Assembly (NCBI GenBank): GCA_022360105.1
Contig: JAKSDL010000723.1
Location: forward strand, 1 to 14,630
Direction: 5' to 3'
DNA from: Pseudomonadota bacterium
GTDB taxonomy: Bacteria; SAR324; XYD2-FULL-50-16; JAHJRI01
Length of the DNA stretch: 14,630 bases
Made by a program: the position numbers and the translations under genes. The notes under the pieces were generated by a model. The model did not search any database and was not told where the DNA came from. It saw only the letters and a list, made by a program, of their open reading frames with translations. This document shows, piece by piece, positions 1-6,855 of the stretch (within the stretch, counting starts at the first letter, position 1; each line of letters begins with the position of its first letter).

Positions 1-126
1 ACTAACAATGTTAAGATCCACATATCCATCCGCTAAAACCAAAGGGTGATTGAAACCATGGTAGTTCCAAAAATAAAAAGTCAAAGACAGATCCTGCGTG
101 AATCTCATCCACACAGGACTCACCAT
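1..126 (-). CDS. Possible 5' end of an unidentified gene running off the left edge
   Basis: On the minus strand an ATG at 126-124, directly preceded in frame by TGA, opens a frame that stays open for all 42 codons to the window edge. It starts MVSPVWMRF and contains NYHGFNHPLVLADGYVDL, a composition that looks more protein-like than the competing frame. That competing minus frame is closed by a stop near position 11. A purine-rich AGAGGG lies about 15 nt upstream of the ATG. It would be divergent from hisG, sharing the roughly 80-nt region between 127 and 206. I recognise no family, and 42 codons is too short to exclude chance. Confidence 0.25.
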   Translation of the reverse strand, partial: MVSPVWMRFTQDLSLTFYFWNYHGFNHPLVLADGYVDLNIVS

Positions 127-206
127 TCATCAATTCGTTGACCCTCTGAGAGTTCAAGTCTTTAATTTTCATTGTTTCGTCAAACATTTTAATCGGAGTA
201 TTTACA

Positions 207-1079
207 ATGGCTGTGTTGCAGCTTGGCATTCCTAAAGGAAGTTTGCAAAAAAGTACAATCGAGATATTCGCAAAAGCCGGATACAAAATTTCAGTTAGTT
301 CCAGATCTTACTATCCGGTCATCGATGATGAGGAAATCGAGTGCATGCTGATAAGAGCCCAGGAGATGGCGCGGTATGTTGAAGAAGGCATACTGGATGC
401 CGGATTGACCGGTCAGGACTGGATCAGGGAAACAGAAGCCAGTGTGGAAGAGATCGAAGAGCTGGTTTATGGCAAAGTAGGTAAAAACACATTGAAATGG
501 GTTTTAGCCGTTCCGGAAAACTCTCCAATTAAATCCGTAAAGGATTTGGAAGGGAAACGCATCGCTACGGAGGTGATTGGTTTAACCAACCGCTATCTGG
601 AGAAGCATGGGGTGAAGGCCACGGTTGAATTCAGCTGGGGAGCGACAGAAGTGAAACCGCCACGATTGGCTGATGCCATTGTTGAAATTACGGAAACCGG
701 CTCTTCCCTGCGGGCCAACCATCTGCGTGTAATAGACATTGTCTGCACTTCCAATACCTGGCTGATTGCCAACAAGGAAGCCTGGAAAGACGAGTTTAAA
801 CGTCAGAAAATCGAAAAACTGGCATTGTTGCTTAAATCAGTATTAGCGGCTGAAAGCAAGGTCGGTTTGATGATGAACGTCAGGGAAAAAGATGTTGATC
901 AGGTTCTTGAAATCCTGCCGGCTTTGAATAAACCAACGGTATCCCACCTGGTCAATTCAGACTGGGTAGCGTTGAACACGGTAGTTGAAGAAAAAACCGT
1001 GCGCAAGATTATACCGGAACTCCTGGCAAAAGGAGCAGAAGGCATTATCGAATACTCACTGAACAAAGTGGTAGGATAG
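207..1079 (+). CDS. hisG: ATP phosphoribosyltransferase, long form (HisG_L)
   Basis: First enzyme of histidine biosynthesis: it joins ATP and PRPP to give phosphoribosyl-ATP in the cytoplasm. The 290-residue length matches the long, self-sufficient family, which carries its own C-terminal regulatory domain and needs no HisZ. The N-terminal part has the typical LGIPKGSLQ start and [14 protein letters not shown]. The PRPP-binding segment [16 protein letters not shown] lies at about residues 156-171. Residues from about 213 to the end form the ACT-like regulatory domain, which in this family binds histidine for feedback inhibition. The ATG at 207 is preceded by GGAG at a spacing of about 9 nt, which supports the start. 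No other his gene is visible in the window. The gene is followed by a hairpin and converges on the dodecin gene. Confidence 0.96.
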   Translation: MAVLQLGIPKGSLQKSTIEIFAKAGYKISVSSRSYYPVIDDEEIECMLIRAQEMARYVEEGILDAGLTGQDWIRETEASVEEIEELVYGKVGKNTLKWVLAVPENSPIKSVKDLEGKRIATEVIGLTNRYLEKHGVKATVEFSWGATEVKPPRLADAIVEITETGSSLRANHLRVIDIVCTSNTWLIANKEAWKDEFKRQKIEKLALLLKSVLAAESKVGLMMNVREKDVDQVLEILPALNKPTVSHLVNSDWVALNTVVEEKTVRKIIPELLAKGAEGIIEYSLNKVVG

Positions 1080-1094
1080 TTGATTACCAATAAA

Positions 1095-1119
1095 TAGCCG
1101 CAAGCGAAGCTTGCGGCTA
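1095..1119. terminator. Perfect 11-bp hairpin between convergent genes, probable bidirectional terminator
   Basis: Arms TAGCCGCAAGC (1095-1105) and GCTTGCGGCTA (1109-1119) are perfectly complementary around a 3-nt loop, GAA. The hairpin starts 15 nt after the hisG stop and lies 75 nt after the dodecin stop on the other strand, so it can serve both convergent genes. Neither side has a long T tract: the + strand continues AATTACCC and the - strand continues TTTATTGG. It may therefore be a poor intrinsic terminator, or a 3'-end protecting structure. The apex GCGAAGC is the known unusually stable mini-hairpin sequence. Confidence 0.55.
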
Positions 1120-1124
1120 AATTA

Positions 1125-1193
1125 CCCTTCAGCCTCCAGCCTCTCCATTGCTAATCGATGTCCCTTCAGCCTTCCACCTTTCCCTTGCTAATC
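1125..1193. repeat. Two-copy imperfect tandem repeat, 32-nt unit with a 37-nt period
   Basis: Copies at 1125-1156 and 1162-1193 both begin CCCTTCAGCCT and end TTGCTAATC. They match at 27 of 32 positions by my count, separated by 5 nt. The + strand is pyrimidine-rich and the - strand is rich in GGA/AAGG. The repeat sits in the 3' untranslated part of the dodecin transcript, between its stop and the hairpin at 1095-1119. Function is unknown. Confidence 0.7.
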
Positions 1194-1439
1194 CTATACA
1201 TCCACAATCTTAAAAGATATAGCCAATTGGGTGCGATAAGAAACTACACCGGTATCATCCATCTTTATATCTTTTCTCACGACTTCTGCGACTCGTAGAT
1301 CTTTCAAAGATACACCAGCTCGTTCGATAGCGTTTTTAGCAGCATCCTCCCAGGAAATTACACTGGAGCCAATGAGACTGATCTTTTTATAAACACTGTC
1401 TGACAAGTCATCTGCTACAAATTTACCAATGATGCTCAT
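1194..1439 (-). CDS. Dodecin family flavin-binding protein
   Basis: Small protein of 81 residues whose core, from VYKKISLIGSS through SWEDAAKNAIERA to the C-terminal SYRTQLAISFKIV, is the dodecin fold (one helix against a three-stranded sheet). Known dodecins assemble into hollow 12-mers that bind riboflavin or FMN between stacked tryptophans, buffering free flavin in the cytoplasm. The tryptophan of the SWEDA motif is present at residue 30. The protein carries about 15 extra N-terminal residues before VYKKI compared with the usual dodecins of about 70 residues, and no later in-frame start removes them. The ATG at 1439 has a good AGGGAG ribosome-binding site about 7 nt upstream. It follows the kinase gene by 56 nt and is probably the last gene of the ftsE operon. 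Confidence 0.9.
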   Translation of the reverse strand: MSIIGKFVADDLSDSVYKKISLIGSSVISWEDAAKNAIERAGVSLKDLRVAEVVRKDIKMDDTGVVSYRTQLAISFKIVDV

Positions 1440-1495
1440 ATCATCTCCCTATGATATTGAAGGTTATCAGGTGGAATAAGGAATTACTTCCCTTA

Positions 1496-2530
1496 TCAAT
1501 CCGGCTTTTTGCTCCGATGCAGCCAGCTTTTTAGCATTGATTCGATCATGGTTTTGGTGTGACTAAAGGCCGCCAGTTCCTCTTTTTCTTTGAGAATGGC
1601 ACAAAGCTCCTTAAGTCCCGGGGTGATTTTCTCAAAAAAATCTCTTTTCTGCTTCGATACTCCCAGAAATCCGTACGTACCTAGAGATCTTAACCTTCTG
1701 ATCAGCACAAACAGAAAGAATTGTTTGAGAAACTCATGATAACTCATGTCACCTGCCGAAAGCTCATAAAAATGTTTCAGCAGCACATCTCTTCCATTGT
1801 CATCCAGTCCGGATTTGGAGGCGTAAAGCAAAGAAGCCAGGTCGTAAAACCTGGTGCCAAGAAAAGCTGATTGATAATCGATAAACCAGGGTTGCTCATG
1901 CAACCACATGATATTTCGGGATTGAAAATCCCGGTAGACAAAAACCGACGGTTTCAGTTGACCAATGGGATTCAGCAGGTATTCATCCAGCTCGTTTCGC
2001 ACTTTGTTATGGAAGAGTTCTTCAAAACCAAACCTCTTGACAAAATTTCCCTCAAAGTAGGCTAAATCATCCGCAAAATCTTTGCGTTTCATCAGCTTTT
2101 TTTCCAAAAACTTTGATAACAAGGAAGTAAGAGTCTGTTGAATCGTTATCAAGTGAGGCAGTACCTTTAAATAGGCTTGAATGATTTTTTGTTGATTGCC
2201 TTCTTTCAGCCACAAATCGATCCATTGTCCCAGGTTTTTCTCCCCAAGATATTGCAGAAGATAAAACTGATTAGACGGATCAACAGCAAAAATCTCCGGC
2301 ACTGGCAGGGAAACCTCCTTCATCCTTTGGGTGATATGGATAAAATCAAGGTTTTCCTGAACGTCTTCGTGGTAGACACCGATAACTTTTTGGTTGGGAT
2401 CGTCTTGGGGATGAATCAAATAAATCTGCCGATCGGAACCATCGCCTTTCAATAGACTTATATCCAGAAGTTTTTTATGTAAATGGGCATCAGCCAGGGT
2501 AAGAAGGTTTTTCTCTGCAGATGTGCTCAC
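1496..2530 (-). CDS. Phosphotransferase of the APH/ChoK fold, AmgK-like (putative cell-wall sugar kinase)
   Basis: A 344-residue protein-kinase-like small-molecule kinase. Visible motifs in order: a glycine-rich nucleotide loop KGDGSDRQIYLI near residues 28-39, the catalytic loop VYRDFQSRNIMW (about 198-209; catalytic Asp201, metal-binding Asn206), and the metal-binding IDYQ (Asp218) followed by LGTRFYDLASLL. The later RSLGTYGFLG near 281-290 is typical of the COG3178 group that includes AmgK, which phosphorylates the anomeric carbon of N-acetylmuramate or N-acetylglucosamine for recycling. Substrate assignment is inference; an aminoglycoside or other sugar target cannot be excluded. The start is GTG at 2530, only 3 nt after the stop of the EnvC-like gene, with a weak GGAAG upstream, so translation is probably coupled. 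This placement next to peptidoglycan-hydrolase control genes favours a wall-sugar role. Confidence 0.82.
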   Translation of the reverse strand: MSTSAEKNLLTLADAHLHKKLLDISLLKGDGSDRQIYLIHPQDDPNQKVIGVYHEDVQENLDFIHITQRMKEVSLPVPEIFAVDPSNQFYLLQYLGEKNLGQWIDLWLKEGNQQKIIQAYLKVLPHLITIQQTLTSLLSKFLEKKLMKRKDFADDLAYFEGNFVKRFGFEELFHNKVRNELDEYLLNPIGQLKPSVFVYRDFQSRNIMWLHEQPWFIDYQSAFLGTRFYDLASLLYASKSGLDDNGRDVLLKHFYELSAGDMSYHEFLKQFFLFVLIRRLRSLGTYGFLGVSKQKRDFFEKITPGLKELCAILKEKEELAAFSHTKTMIESMLKSWLHRSKKPD

Positions 2531-2533
2531 GGT

Positions 2534-3739
2534 TTACTTCCAGGTGGGCTTTTTTAGCCATTGTTCAGGATTAACAGCTCGTTTGTTGTAACGGGTTTCA
2601 AAATAAAACAGAAATTTTTCTTCCTGATCATTAAAAGCCACAGTTCCCAAGGGAACATTTTGATCCACAACATCGTCTGCAATCACAAAAACCTCATCCA
2701 GGTTACCATAAACAGAAAGGCTACCCTTGCCGTGGTCGAGAATGATGAGATTGCGATACCCATGGAAAGGACCGGACCAAACCACCTTTCCTTGCAGGAT
2801 GCTATTGACTTTCTGATTTTCCCGGGTTTCCACTAACACCCCTCTTTTTGCCAAGGTATAAAAGCGAGAGCTTTTCCTTCCAAATCGGTGGACCAGTTTG
2901 CCTTTAACAGGAGAGGGAAGGGAGTATTTGTAACGATATAACCCTCTGAATCGTTTGGTCTTTTTCTCGTTTTCTTTTTTAATTTCCAGAGTATGAATGG
3001 CATCGTTCAGCTTTTCCAACTCTACTTGAACCGCTCTTAAATACTTCACACGTAACGATCTGTCTTGACGAATATGGTGTAAATAGGTGAATTGTTGCTC
3101 TCGTTCAAACGCCAACAATTTTTTTTGCTCCTCTCTTGATTGCCTCAATTCAACCAGCTTGGCTTTTTGTGCTTGCTGATACTCCACTTCCAGTTCCAGT
3201 TCAGCCAGGTTTTCACTGAGCCGATTGATTGTTATTGCGTCAAGTTCCGTATTTCGCTGCAACAACTGTTTATTGCGAAAGTAATTTTTGAAGGAGTTGA
3301 CTGCAAGAAACAGGGTCATTTTCTTTATTTTTTTTAAGTAAAAAAGGGCAAATAACTGCTTATGCAGGCTTTTTTTGTCCTCTTCAATTTGTATTGTCAA
3401 TCCTTCGATTTTATTGGCAGTCAGTCGGATGTCTTCTTCAAGGGTGTCGATCTCAACGACAATGGAATTCAGCTTGATGAGGTTGGTTTTAATGTTTTCG
3501 TTCAGCACCTTGAGTACTTCCAACACACCCCATTCCTGACGTTTCAGTTCATCAATCAGAGTTTGGGTGCTTTTACGTTCGCTTAGCAAAATATGAATCT
3601 GCTTGCCCCGGTCTTTGATGACTTTATCCAGTTCCTTTTTTCCTTGGGCAAACACACCGCTGGCAAGGAGGAGCAAAACGACTAGTAGCCCCCCTGAACG
3701 GATAATCCTGTTTTTTTTGCAAAGAAACCGGCTTCTCAT
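2534..3739 (-). CDS. envC: EnvC-like murein hydrolase activator with degenerate LytM domain
   Basis: A 401-residue exported protein. Residues 1-31 form a signal peptide: a basic start, the hydrophobic stretch GGLLVVLLLLASG, and a likely cut after VFA. Residues about 35-260 are charged and heptad-like, predicted as a long coiled coil. Residues about 272-396 form a LytM/M23 domain ending in FETRYNKRAVNPEQWL. The zinc ligands of active M23 peptidases are absent: AKRGVLVE stands where the HxxxD motif should be, YGNL where the HxH/YAHL segment should be, and FYFETR in place of HLHFEIR. This is the EnvC pattern, in which the domain does not cut peptidoglycan but activates N-acetylmuramoyl-L-alanine amidases, with the coiled coil docking on FtsX. 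It lies 22 nt after ftsX, as expected for its partner. It could instead be called an M23-family protein, but the lost ligands argue against activity. Confidence 0.87.
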   Translation of the reverse strand: MRSRFLCKKNRIIRSGGLLVVLLLLASGVFAQGKKELDKVIKDRGKQIHILLSERKSTQTLIDELKRQEWGVLEVLKVLNENIKTNLIKLNSIVVEIDTLEEDIRLTANKIEGLTIQIEEDKKSLHKQLFALFYLKKIKKMTLFLAVNSFKNYFRNKQLLQRNTELDAITINRLSENLAELELEVEYQQAQKAKLVELRQSREEQKKLLAFEREQQFTYLHHIRQDRSLRVKYLRAVQVELEKLNDAIHTLEIKKENEKKTKRFRGLYRYKYSLPSPVKGKLVHRFGRKSSRFYTLAKRGVLVETRENQKVNSILQGKVVWSGPFHGYRNLIILDHGKGSLSVYGNLDEVFVIADDVVDQNVPLGTVAFNDQEEKFLFYFETRYNKRAVNPEQWLKKPTWK

Positions 3740-3761
3740 ATGGCTGTTGGATGGAATTTTC

Positions 3762-4649
3762 CTATACCTTTAACTCTCTGAGCACTCTGCTGGTGGAAAC
3801 CAGGGACGACAAAAAACCCAGTGCCAAAATGGACATGAGTATTATGAGTATCTGTTTGATGGAAAAAAAGCGTGCAATATCGGCGATGGCGTAGGTAGCT
3901 TCATTAAAGGTGACGCCCGCCAGAACGAAGGTGTAAAGAAAATAGATGGCAAATATGGAAATAAGATAGCCAAAAAAGGCGATCAACACACCTTCCACCA
4001 CAAAAGGAATCTGAATGAATATGCGAGTGGCTCCAAGGATTCTCAATATCTCAATTTCTTCGATACGAGCTCTGACAGCAAGCTGGATGGAATTGTGAAT
4101 CATCAATACTATGCAGACAATAAGCAGGGTGATTAAAAATATGCCCACAAATTCTGAAATAGTAAAAAAGGTTTCAATCTGATCTTTTGTTTCTTTCCCT
4201 GAGACAATTTCATCAACACCCGGAATAGATCTGATCCGTTCGATCTCCTCTCTGGTCAGCAGGGATGATCTATCCAGGGAGAATTCTATGACATCGGGAA
4301 ACGTGGGAAGTTCTATCTTGTTGAGAACCGAACCTGTGTCTCCAAAGCTTGCAATGAGTTCTGCGCGTGCTTCATCCGAATTGATAATACGGATGTTTTC
4401 GAGATCAGGCACCTGGTTAAGTTCGTTTATTACCGAAGTTCTCACTATTTCATCAGCATCACTGGCAACGAAGATTGAGTAATTGGCCTGCTGGAACATT
4501 ACTTGTGTTAAGCCAATCAGATTCAAGTAGACCAGTACAACGCAACCCAGCAGAATCATGGCGATGCTGGTTGTGATGATCCCTGAGATTGCCGAAGATT
4601 TGTTTTCAAAAATGTTATTCCAGGCTTTTAAAATTCCGTTCTTCAACAT
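3762..4649 (-). CDS. ftsX: Cell division ABC transporter permease-like protein FtsX
   Basis: A 295-residue inner-membrane protein with the FtsX layout: a short cytoplasmic N-terminus (KAWNNIFENKSSAI), TM1 at about 20-45, an extracytoplasmic domain at about 46-160, then TM2 (163-186), TM3 (about 212-242) and TM4 (about 265-287). The cytoplasmic segment EIEILRILGAT (199-207) is the coupling helix that contacts the ATPase in FtsX/MacB-type proteins. FtsX does not transport a solute. It passes ATP-driven motion of FtsE across the membrane to a periplasmic hydrolase activator, here the EnvC-like protein encoded next. The start is ATG at 4649, 31 nt after ftsE, with no convincing Shine-Dalgarno sequence. 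Confidence 0.94.
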   Translation of the reverse strand: MLKNGILKAWNNIFENKSSAISGIITTSIAMILLGCVVLVYLNLIGLTQVMFQQANYSIFVASDADEIVRTSVINELNQVPDLENIRIINSDEARAELIASFGDTGSVLNKIELPTFPDVIEFSLDRSSLLTREEIERIRSIPGVDEIVSGKETKDQIETFFTISEFVGIFLITLLIVCIVLMIHNSIQLAVRARIEEIEILRILGATRIFIQIPFVVEGVLIAFFGYLISIFAIYFLYTFVLAGVTFNEATYAIADIARFFSIKQILIILMSILALGFLSSLVSTSRVLRELKV

Positions 4650-4680
4650 AATTCAAACGGGGTAGAAGTAATTTTTATCG

Positions 4681-5364
4681 TCAACCGACTTCGGTTAAAG
4701 TCGAGTTTTTTATAAGCAGTATCCTGGTGTCATGAGACTTAATCAGGTTTATATCGTGGGTGGCTATTATGATGGTTATGCCTTCTTCGTTGAGTGCCAG
4801 CAGCATATCCAGAATCTGTGTTGCCATTTTTTGATCCAGGTTTGCAGTGGGTTCATCTGCGAGGATCATTGAAGGCGAATGGATGGAAGCCCTGGCGATA
4901 GCCACCAACTGCTGTTCCCCTCCGGAAAGGCTCTGGATTGGCTGCGAGAGCAAATGCGATATCTTCATCTTTTCCGCAAGATTCTGAATTTTATCCTCAA
5001 TCATATGAGTGGAAATACCCTGGATTTGAAGCGGAATACCTATATTTTCAGCAGCTGTTTTCTGTTGCAGAAGCTTGTAGTCCTGAAAAATTACCCCAAT
5101 TTTACGTCTATGTAGGGACATCTCCTTAGGATTCATCTCGTTTACCAGCTTGCCGTTAACGAAAACCTGCCCTTCATCCGGTAGCTCGGTCCCAATCAAT
5201 AATTTGAATAGGGTTGATTTGCCGGCGCCGCTAATACCGGTGAGAAAAAGGAACTCCCCTTTGGTGACCGAGGCATCAAGATTTAAAAAAAGCGGCTCTT
5301 TGTCCAGAAATGCCTTGGAAACGTTGTTGAGTTTTATCAGCGACCTTTTGCCAAATCCTGTCAT
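4681..5364 (-). CDS. ftsE: Cell division ATP-binding protein FtsE
   Basis: A 227-residue ABC ATPase that works with FtsX on the cytoplasmic face of the membrane at the division site. All motor motifs are intact: Walker A GISGAGKST (43-51), Q-loop VIFQDYKLL (Gln94), signature LSGGEQQ (146-152), Walker B MILADEPTANLD (166-177) and the H-loop ATHD (His203). It is the first gene of the minus-strand cluster ftsE-ftsX-envC-kinase-dodecin. The ATG at 5364 fits the family start but has no clear ribosome-binding site. Sequence alone could suggest a lipoprotein-release (LolD-like) ATPase. The adjacent ftsX and EnvC-like genes decide for FtsE. Confidence 0.93.
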   Translation of the reverse strand: MTGFGKRSLIKLNNVSKAFLDKEPLFLNLDASVTKGEFLFLTGISGAGKSTLFKLLIGTELPDEGQVFVNGKLVNEMNPKEMSLHRRKIGVIFQDYKLLQQKTAAENIGIPLQIQGISTHMIEDKIQNLAEKMKISHLLSQPIQSLSGGEQQLVAIARASIHSPSMILADEPTANLDQKMATQILDMLLALNEEGITIIIATHDINLIKSHDTRILLIKNSTLTEVG

Positions 5365-5725
5365 TGTTAAGTCTGCATTTCGTGTGAGTTTATCTGAAAA
5401 GGAAGCTTTTAAAGCCCGATAGTTAGGGCATCTGATTGTTCCGGATGTTGTAGCATCGTGATAGTATTTACAAAAACAATCACTTCAAAATCAGCATCAA
5501 AATATAACAGATCTATTTGTAATAGAACAACGGGCAGTCCAAAGATAATCACTGAAGATCAGGTGGCGATAACTTTCAAAGTCTACTATATTAACGAATT
5601 CCTGCCCAACGAAAAAATAATTCACAACTTGGATTCAAATGCAAAAAATGTGCGCCGGGTTTCAAATGACCGGTTTACAATTGAATCGAAACGATCGAAT
5701 ATGGATAAAGGGGTGATTTCAGGGA
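5365..5725. other. 361-nt stretch without a convincing gene between divergent ftsE and phosphoesterase genes
   Basis: It should hold the promoters for the minus-strand ftsE operon and the plus-strand phosphoesterase gene, but I could not pick a -35/-10 pair with confidence. A GTG-started + frame from 5458 to 5808 (116 codons) crosses most of it. It overlaps the start of the phosphoesterase gene, has no clear ribosome-binding site and resembles nothing I know, although the piece FKVYYINEFLPNEKI is not unreasonable as protein. A short GCCC/GGGC inverted repeat lies at 5414-5429. The region may be a decayed gene or an ordinary regulatory spacer. Confidence 0.4.
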
Positions 5726-6583
5726 ATGTCATCTGCTCATCCAGGTTCAGTAACTCATTCCAGGTCAATAGTTTTGAGAGTATTCGCGATTTCAGATTTG
5801 CATATTGATTTTGAGGAAAACAGGAAGTGGCTGTTTAGTCTTTCCAAAACAGCTTATCAAGATGATATCTTGATCCTTGCAGGCGATCTGACAGACATCG
5901 AAAAGGATTTCAATCAGGCACTGGAATTCTTGAAAGCCTGCTTCAAAGAGGTCTGTTTTGTGCCAGGTAACCATGATATCTGGGTCTGGAGGGATCGCAA
6001 TCAGCATTCGCTGGACAAATTTGATCACATTTTAAGCATTACCCGGAATCTTGGTATTCATACCAAACCTCTTGAGCTGGATAACCTGATCATTGTGCCT
6101 TTGTTGGGTTGGTATGATTATTCCCTGGCTCCTTTGTCCGAGAAATTAAAAACGGCCTGGACCGATTACAAGGCCTGCGTCTGGCCTGACGGTTTTGATG
6201 ACAATAGAATCACCGAGTATTTCCTGGCTTTAAACAGGTTTCCCGAATTAAATAGAGGAAAGTTTATGATCAGCTTTTCTCATTTCCTGCCAAGAATCGA
6301 TCTGATGCCTTCCTTTATACCTGAACATAAAAGGCTGGTCTTTCCCGTGCTGGGGACCACTCAATTGGAACATTGCATTCGAAAGCTGGGAAGTGAGATG
6401 CATATTTATGGACATTCACACGTCAATAGGCAGGTGGTAATTGAGGACGTAGCCTATATCAACAATGCTTTTGGTTATCCGCATGAAACCAGGATTACCA
6501 GCAAGCGGCTATTGTGTGTCTATGATTGCGACAAGCAGGAGGCTTTGAGGAACATCGACAGTGTGGGAAACAGGATCAACTAG
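5726..6583 (+). CDS. Calcineurin-like metallophosphoesterase
   Basis: A 285-residue (from the ATG at 5726) cytoplasmic metallo-dependent phosphatase; no signal peptide is seen. The two-metal site is complete: ISDLH (Asp24, His26), AGDLTD (Asp54), PGNHD (Asn82-His83), SFSH (His186) and YGHSHVNR (His230, His232). The substrate is unknown. The middle and end, with PLLGWYDYS, DYKACVWP and YINNAFGYP, recall an uncharacterised phosphoesterase group that I associate with cyanobacteria and plants. The start is uncertain: homology really begins at LRVFAISDLH, and a TTG at 5774-5776 (residue 17) preceded by AGG 9 nt upstream would give a cleaner N-terminus. It stands alone on this strand between two minus-strand clusters, and its TAG overlaps the stop of the convergent small ORF. 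Confidence 0.88.
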   Translation: MSSAHPGSVTHSRSIVLRVFAISDLHIDFEENRKWLFSLSKTAYQDDILILAGDLTDIEKDFNQALEFLKACFKEVCFVPGNHDIWVWRDRNQHSLDKFDHILSITRNLGIHTKPLELDNLIIVPLLGWYDYSLAPLSEKLKTAWTDYKACVWPDGFDDNRITEYFLALNRFPELNRGKFMISFSHFLPRIDLMPSFIPEHKRLVFPVLGTTQLEHCIRKLGSEMHIYGHSHVNRQVVIEDVAYINNAFGYPHETRITSKRLLCVYDCDKQEALRNIDSVGNRIN

Positions 6584-6855
6584 GCATTCATAAATTTTAC
6601 ATAACCGCTTTTGGTTCGTTTGTTGCGGATGTTTAGATTTATTTCGGCTTCGTTGCGAAGGTTATCGAAATACTCCGGGTCTTTCTCTTCCAGTAGCTTT
6701 GCCATTTCAATGAATACCTGCACTTCACCGGGTGGCAGGGAGTGCATTTTCAGGTTGCGCTCTTTGATCTCCTGATTTATTTGCCCAAGCTTATCCCTGA
6801 GAACCTTTCTTAAATCAGCCTCTGATAAAGCAACAAAAAGGAAAATAAGATTTAT
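6580..6855 (-). CDS. Small ORF directly behind lepA without a standard start codon
   Basis: After the lepA TAG (6858-6856) the same minus-strand frame stays open for 91 codons, to a TAG at 6582-6580. The product looks like real protein: SEADLRKVLRDKLGQ, SLPPGEVQVFIEMAKLLEE, DPEYFDNLRNEAEINL, ending TKSGYVKFMNA. It is charged and helical, with codon use like its neighbours. There is no ATG, GTG or TTG in the first third. The first in-frame ATG lies before HSLPPGEV and would give 55 residues, with AGGAG too far upstream (about 21 nt). The first codons are AT-rich and encode INLIFLFVAL, which may be untranslated. Options are a rare start (ATT/ATA/CTG), a short 55-residue protein, a gene that lost its start, a sequencing error, or readthrough of the lepA stop. 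I know no family for it. Confidence 0.5.
   Translation of the reverse strand: MNLIFLFVALSEADLRKVLRDKLGQINQEIKERNLKMHSLPPGEVQVFIEMAKLLEEKDPEYFDNLRNEAEINLNIRNKRTKSGYVKFMNA

Noticed and set aside
11..286. 91-residue minus-strand frame overlapping the start of hisG
   Set aside because: It runs through the hisG ribosome-binding site and first codons. Its C-terminal part looks out of frame compared with the competing frame described at 1-126.
3712..3730. A8 run near the start of the EnvC-like gene
   Set aside because: It is short enough to be ordinary lysine codons in the basic part of a signal peptide. The reading frame and signal peptide are intact across it.
5414..5429. GCCC/GGGC inverted repeat followed by AT-rich sequence near ftsE
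   Set aside because: A four-base stem with an eight-base loop is too weak to call a terminator or operator.
5458..5808. 116-codon + strand frame with a GTG start
   Set aside because: It has no clear ribosome-binding site, no family resemblance, and an overlap of 83 nt with the annotated start of the phosphoesterase. It is kept only as a possibility in the finding on this stretch.
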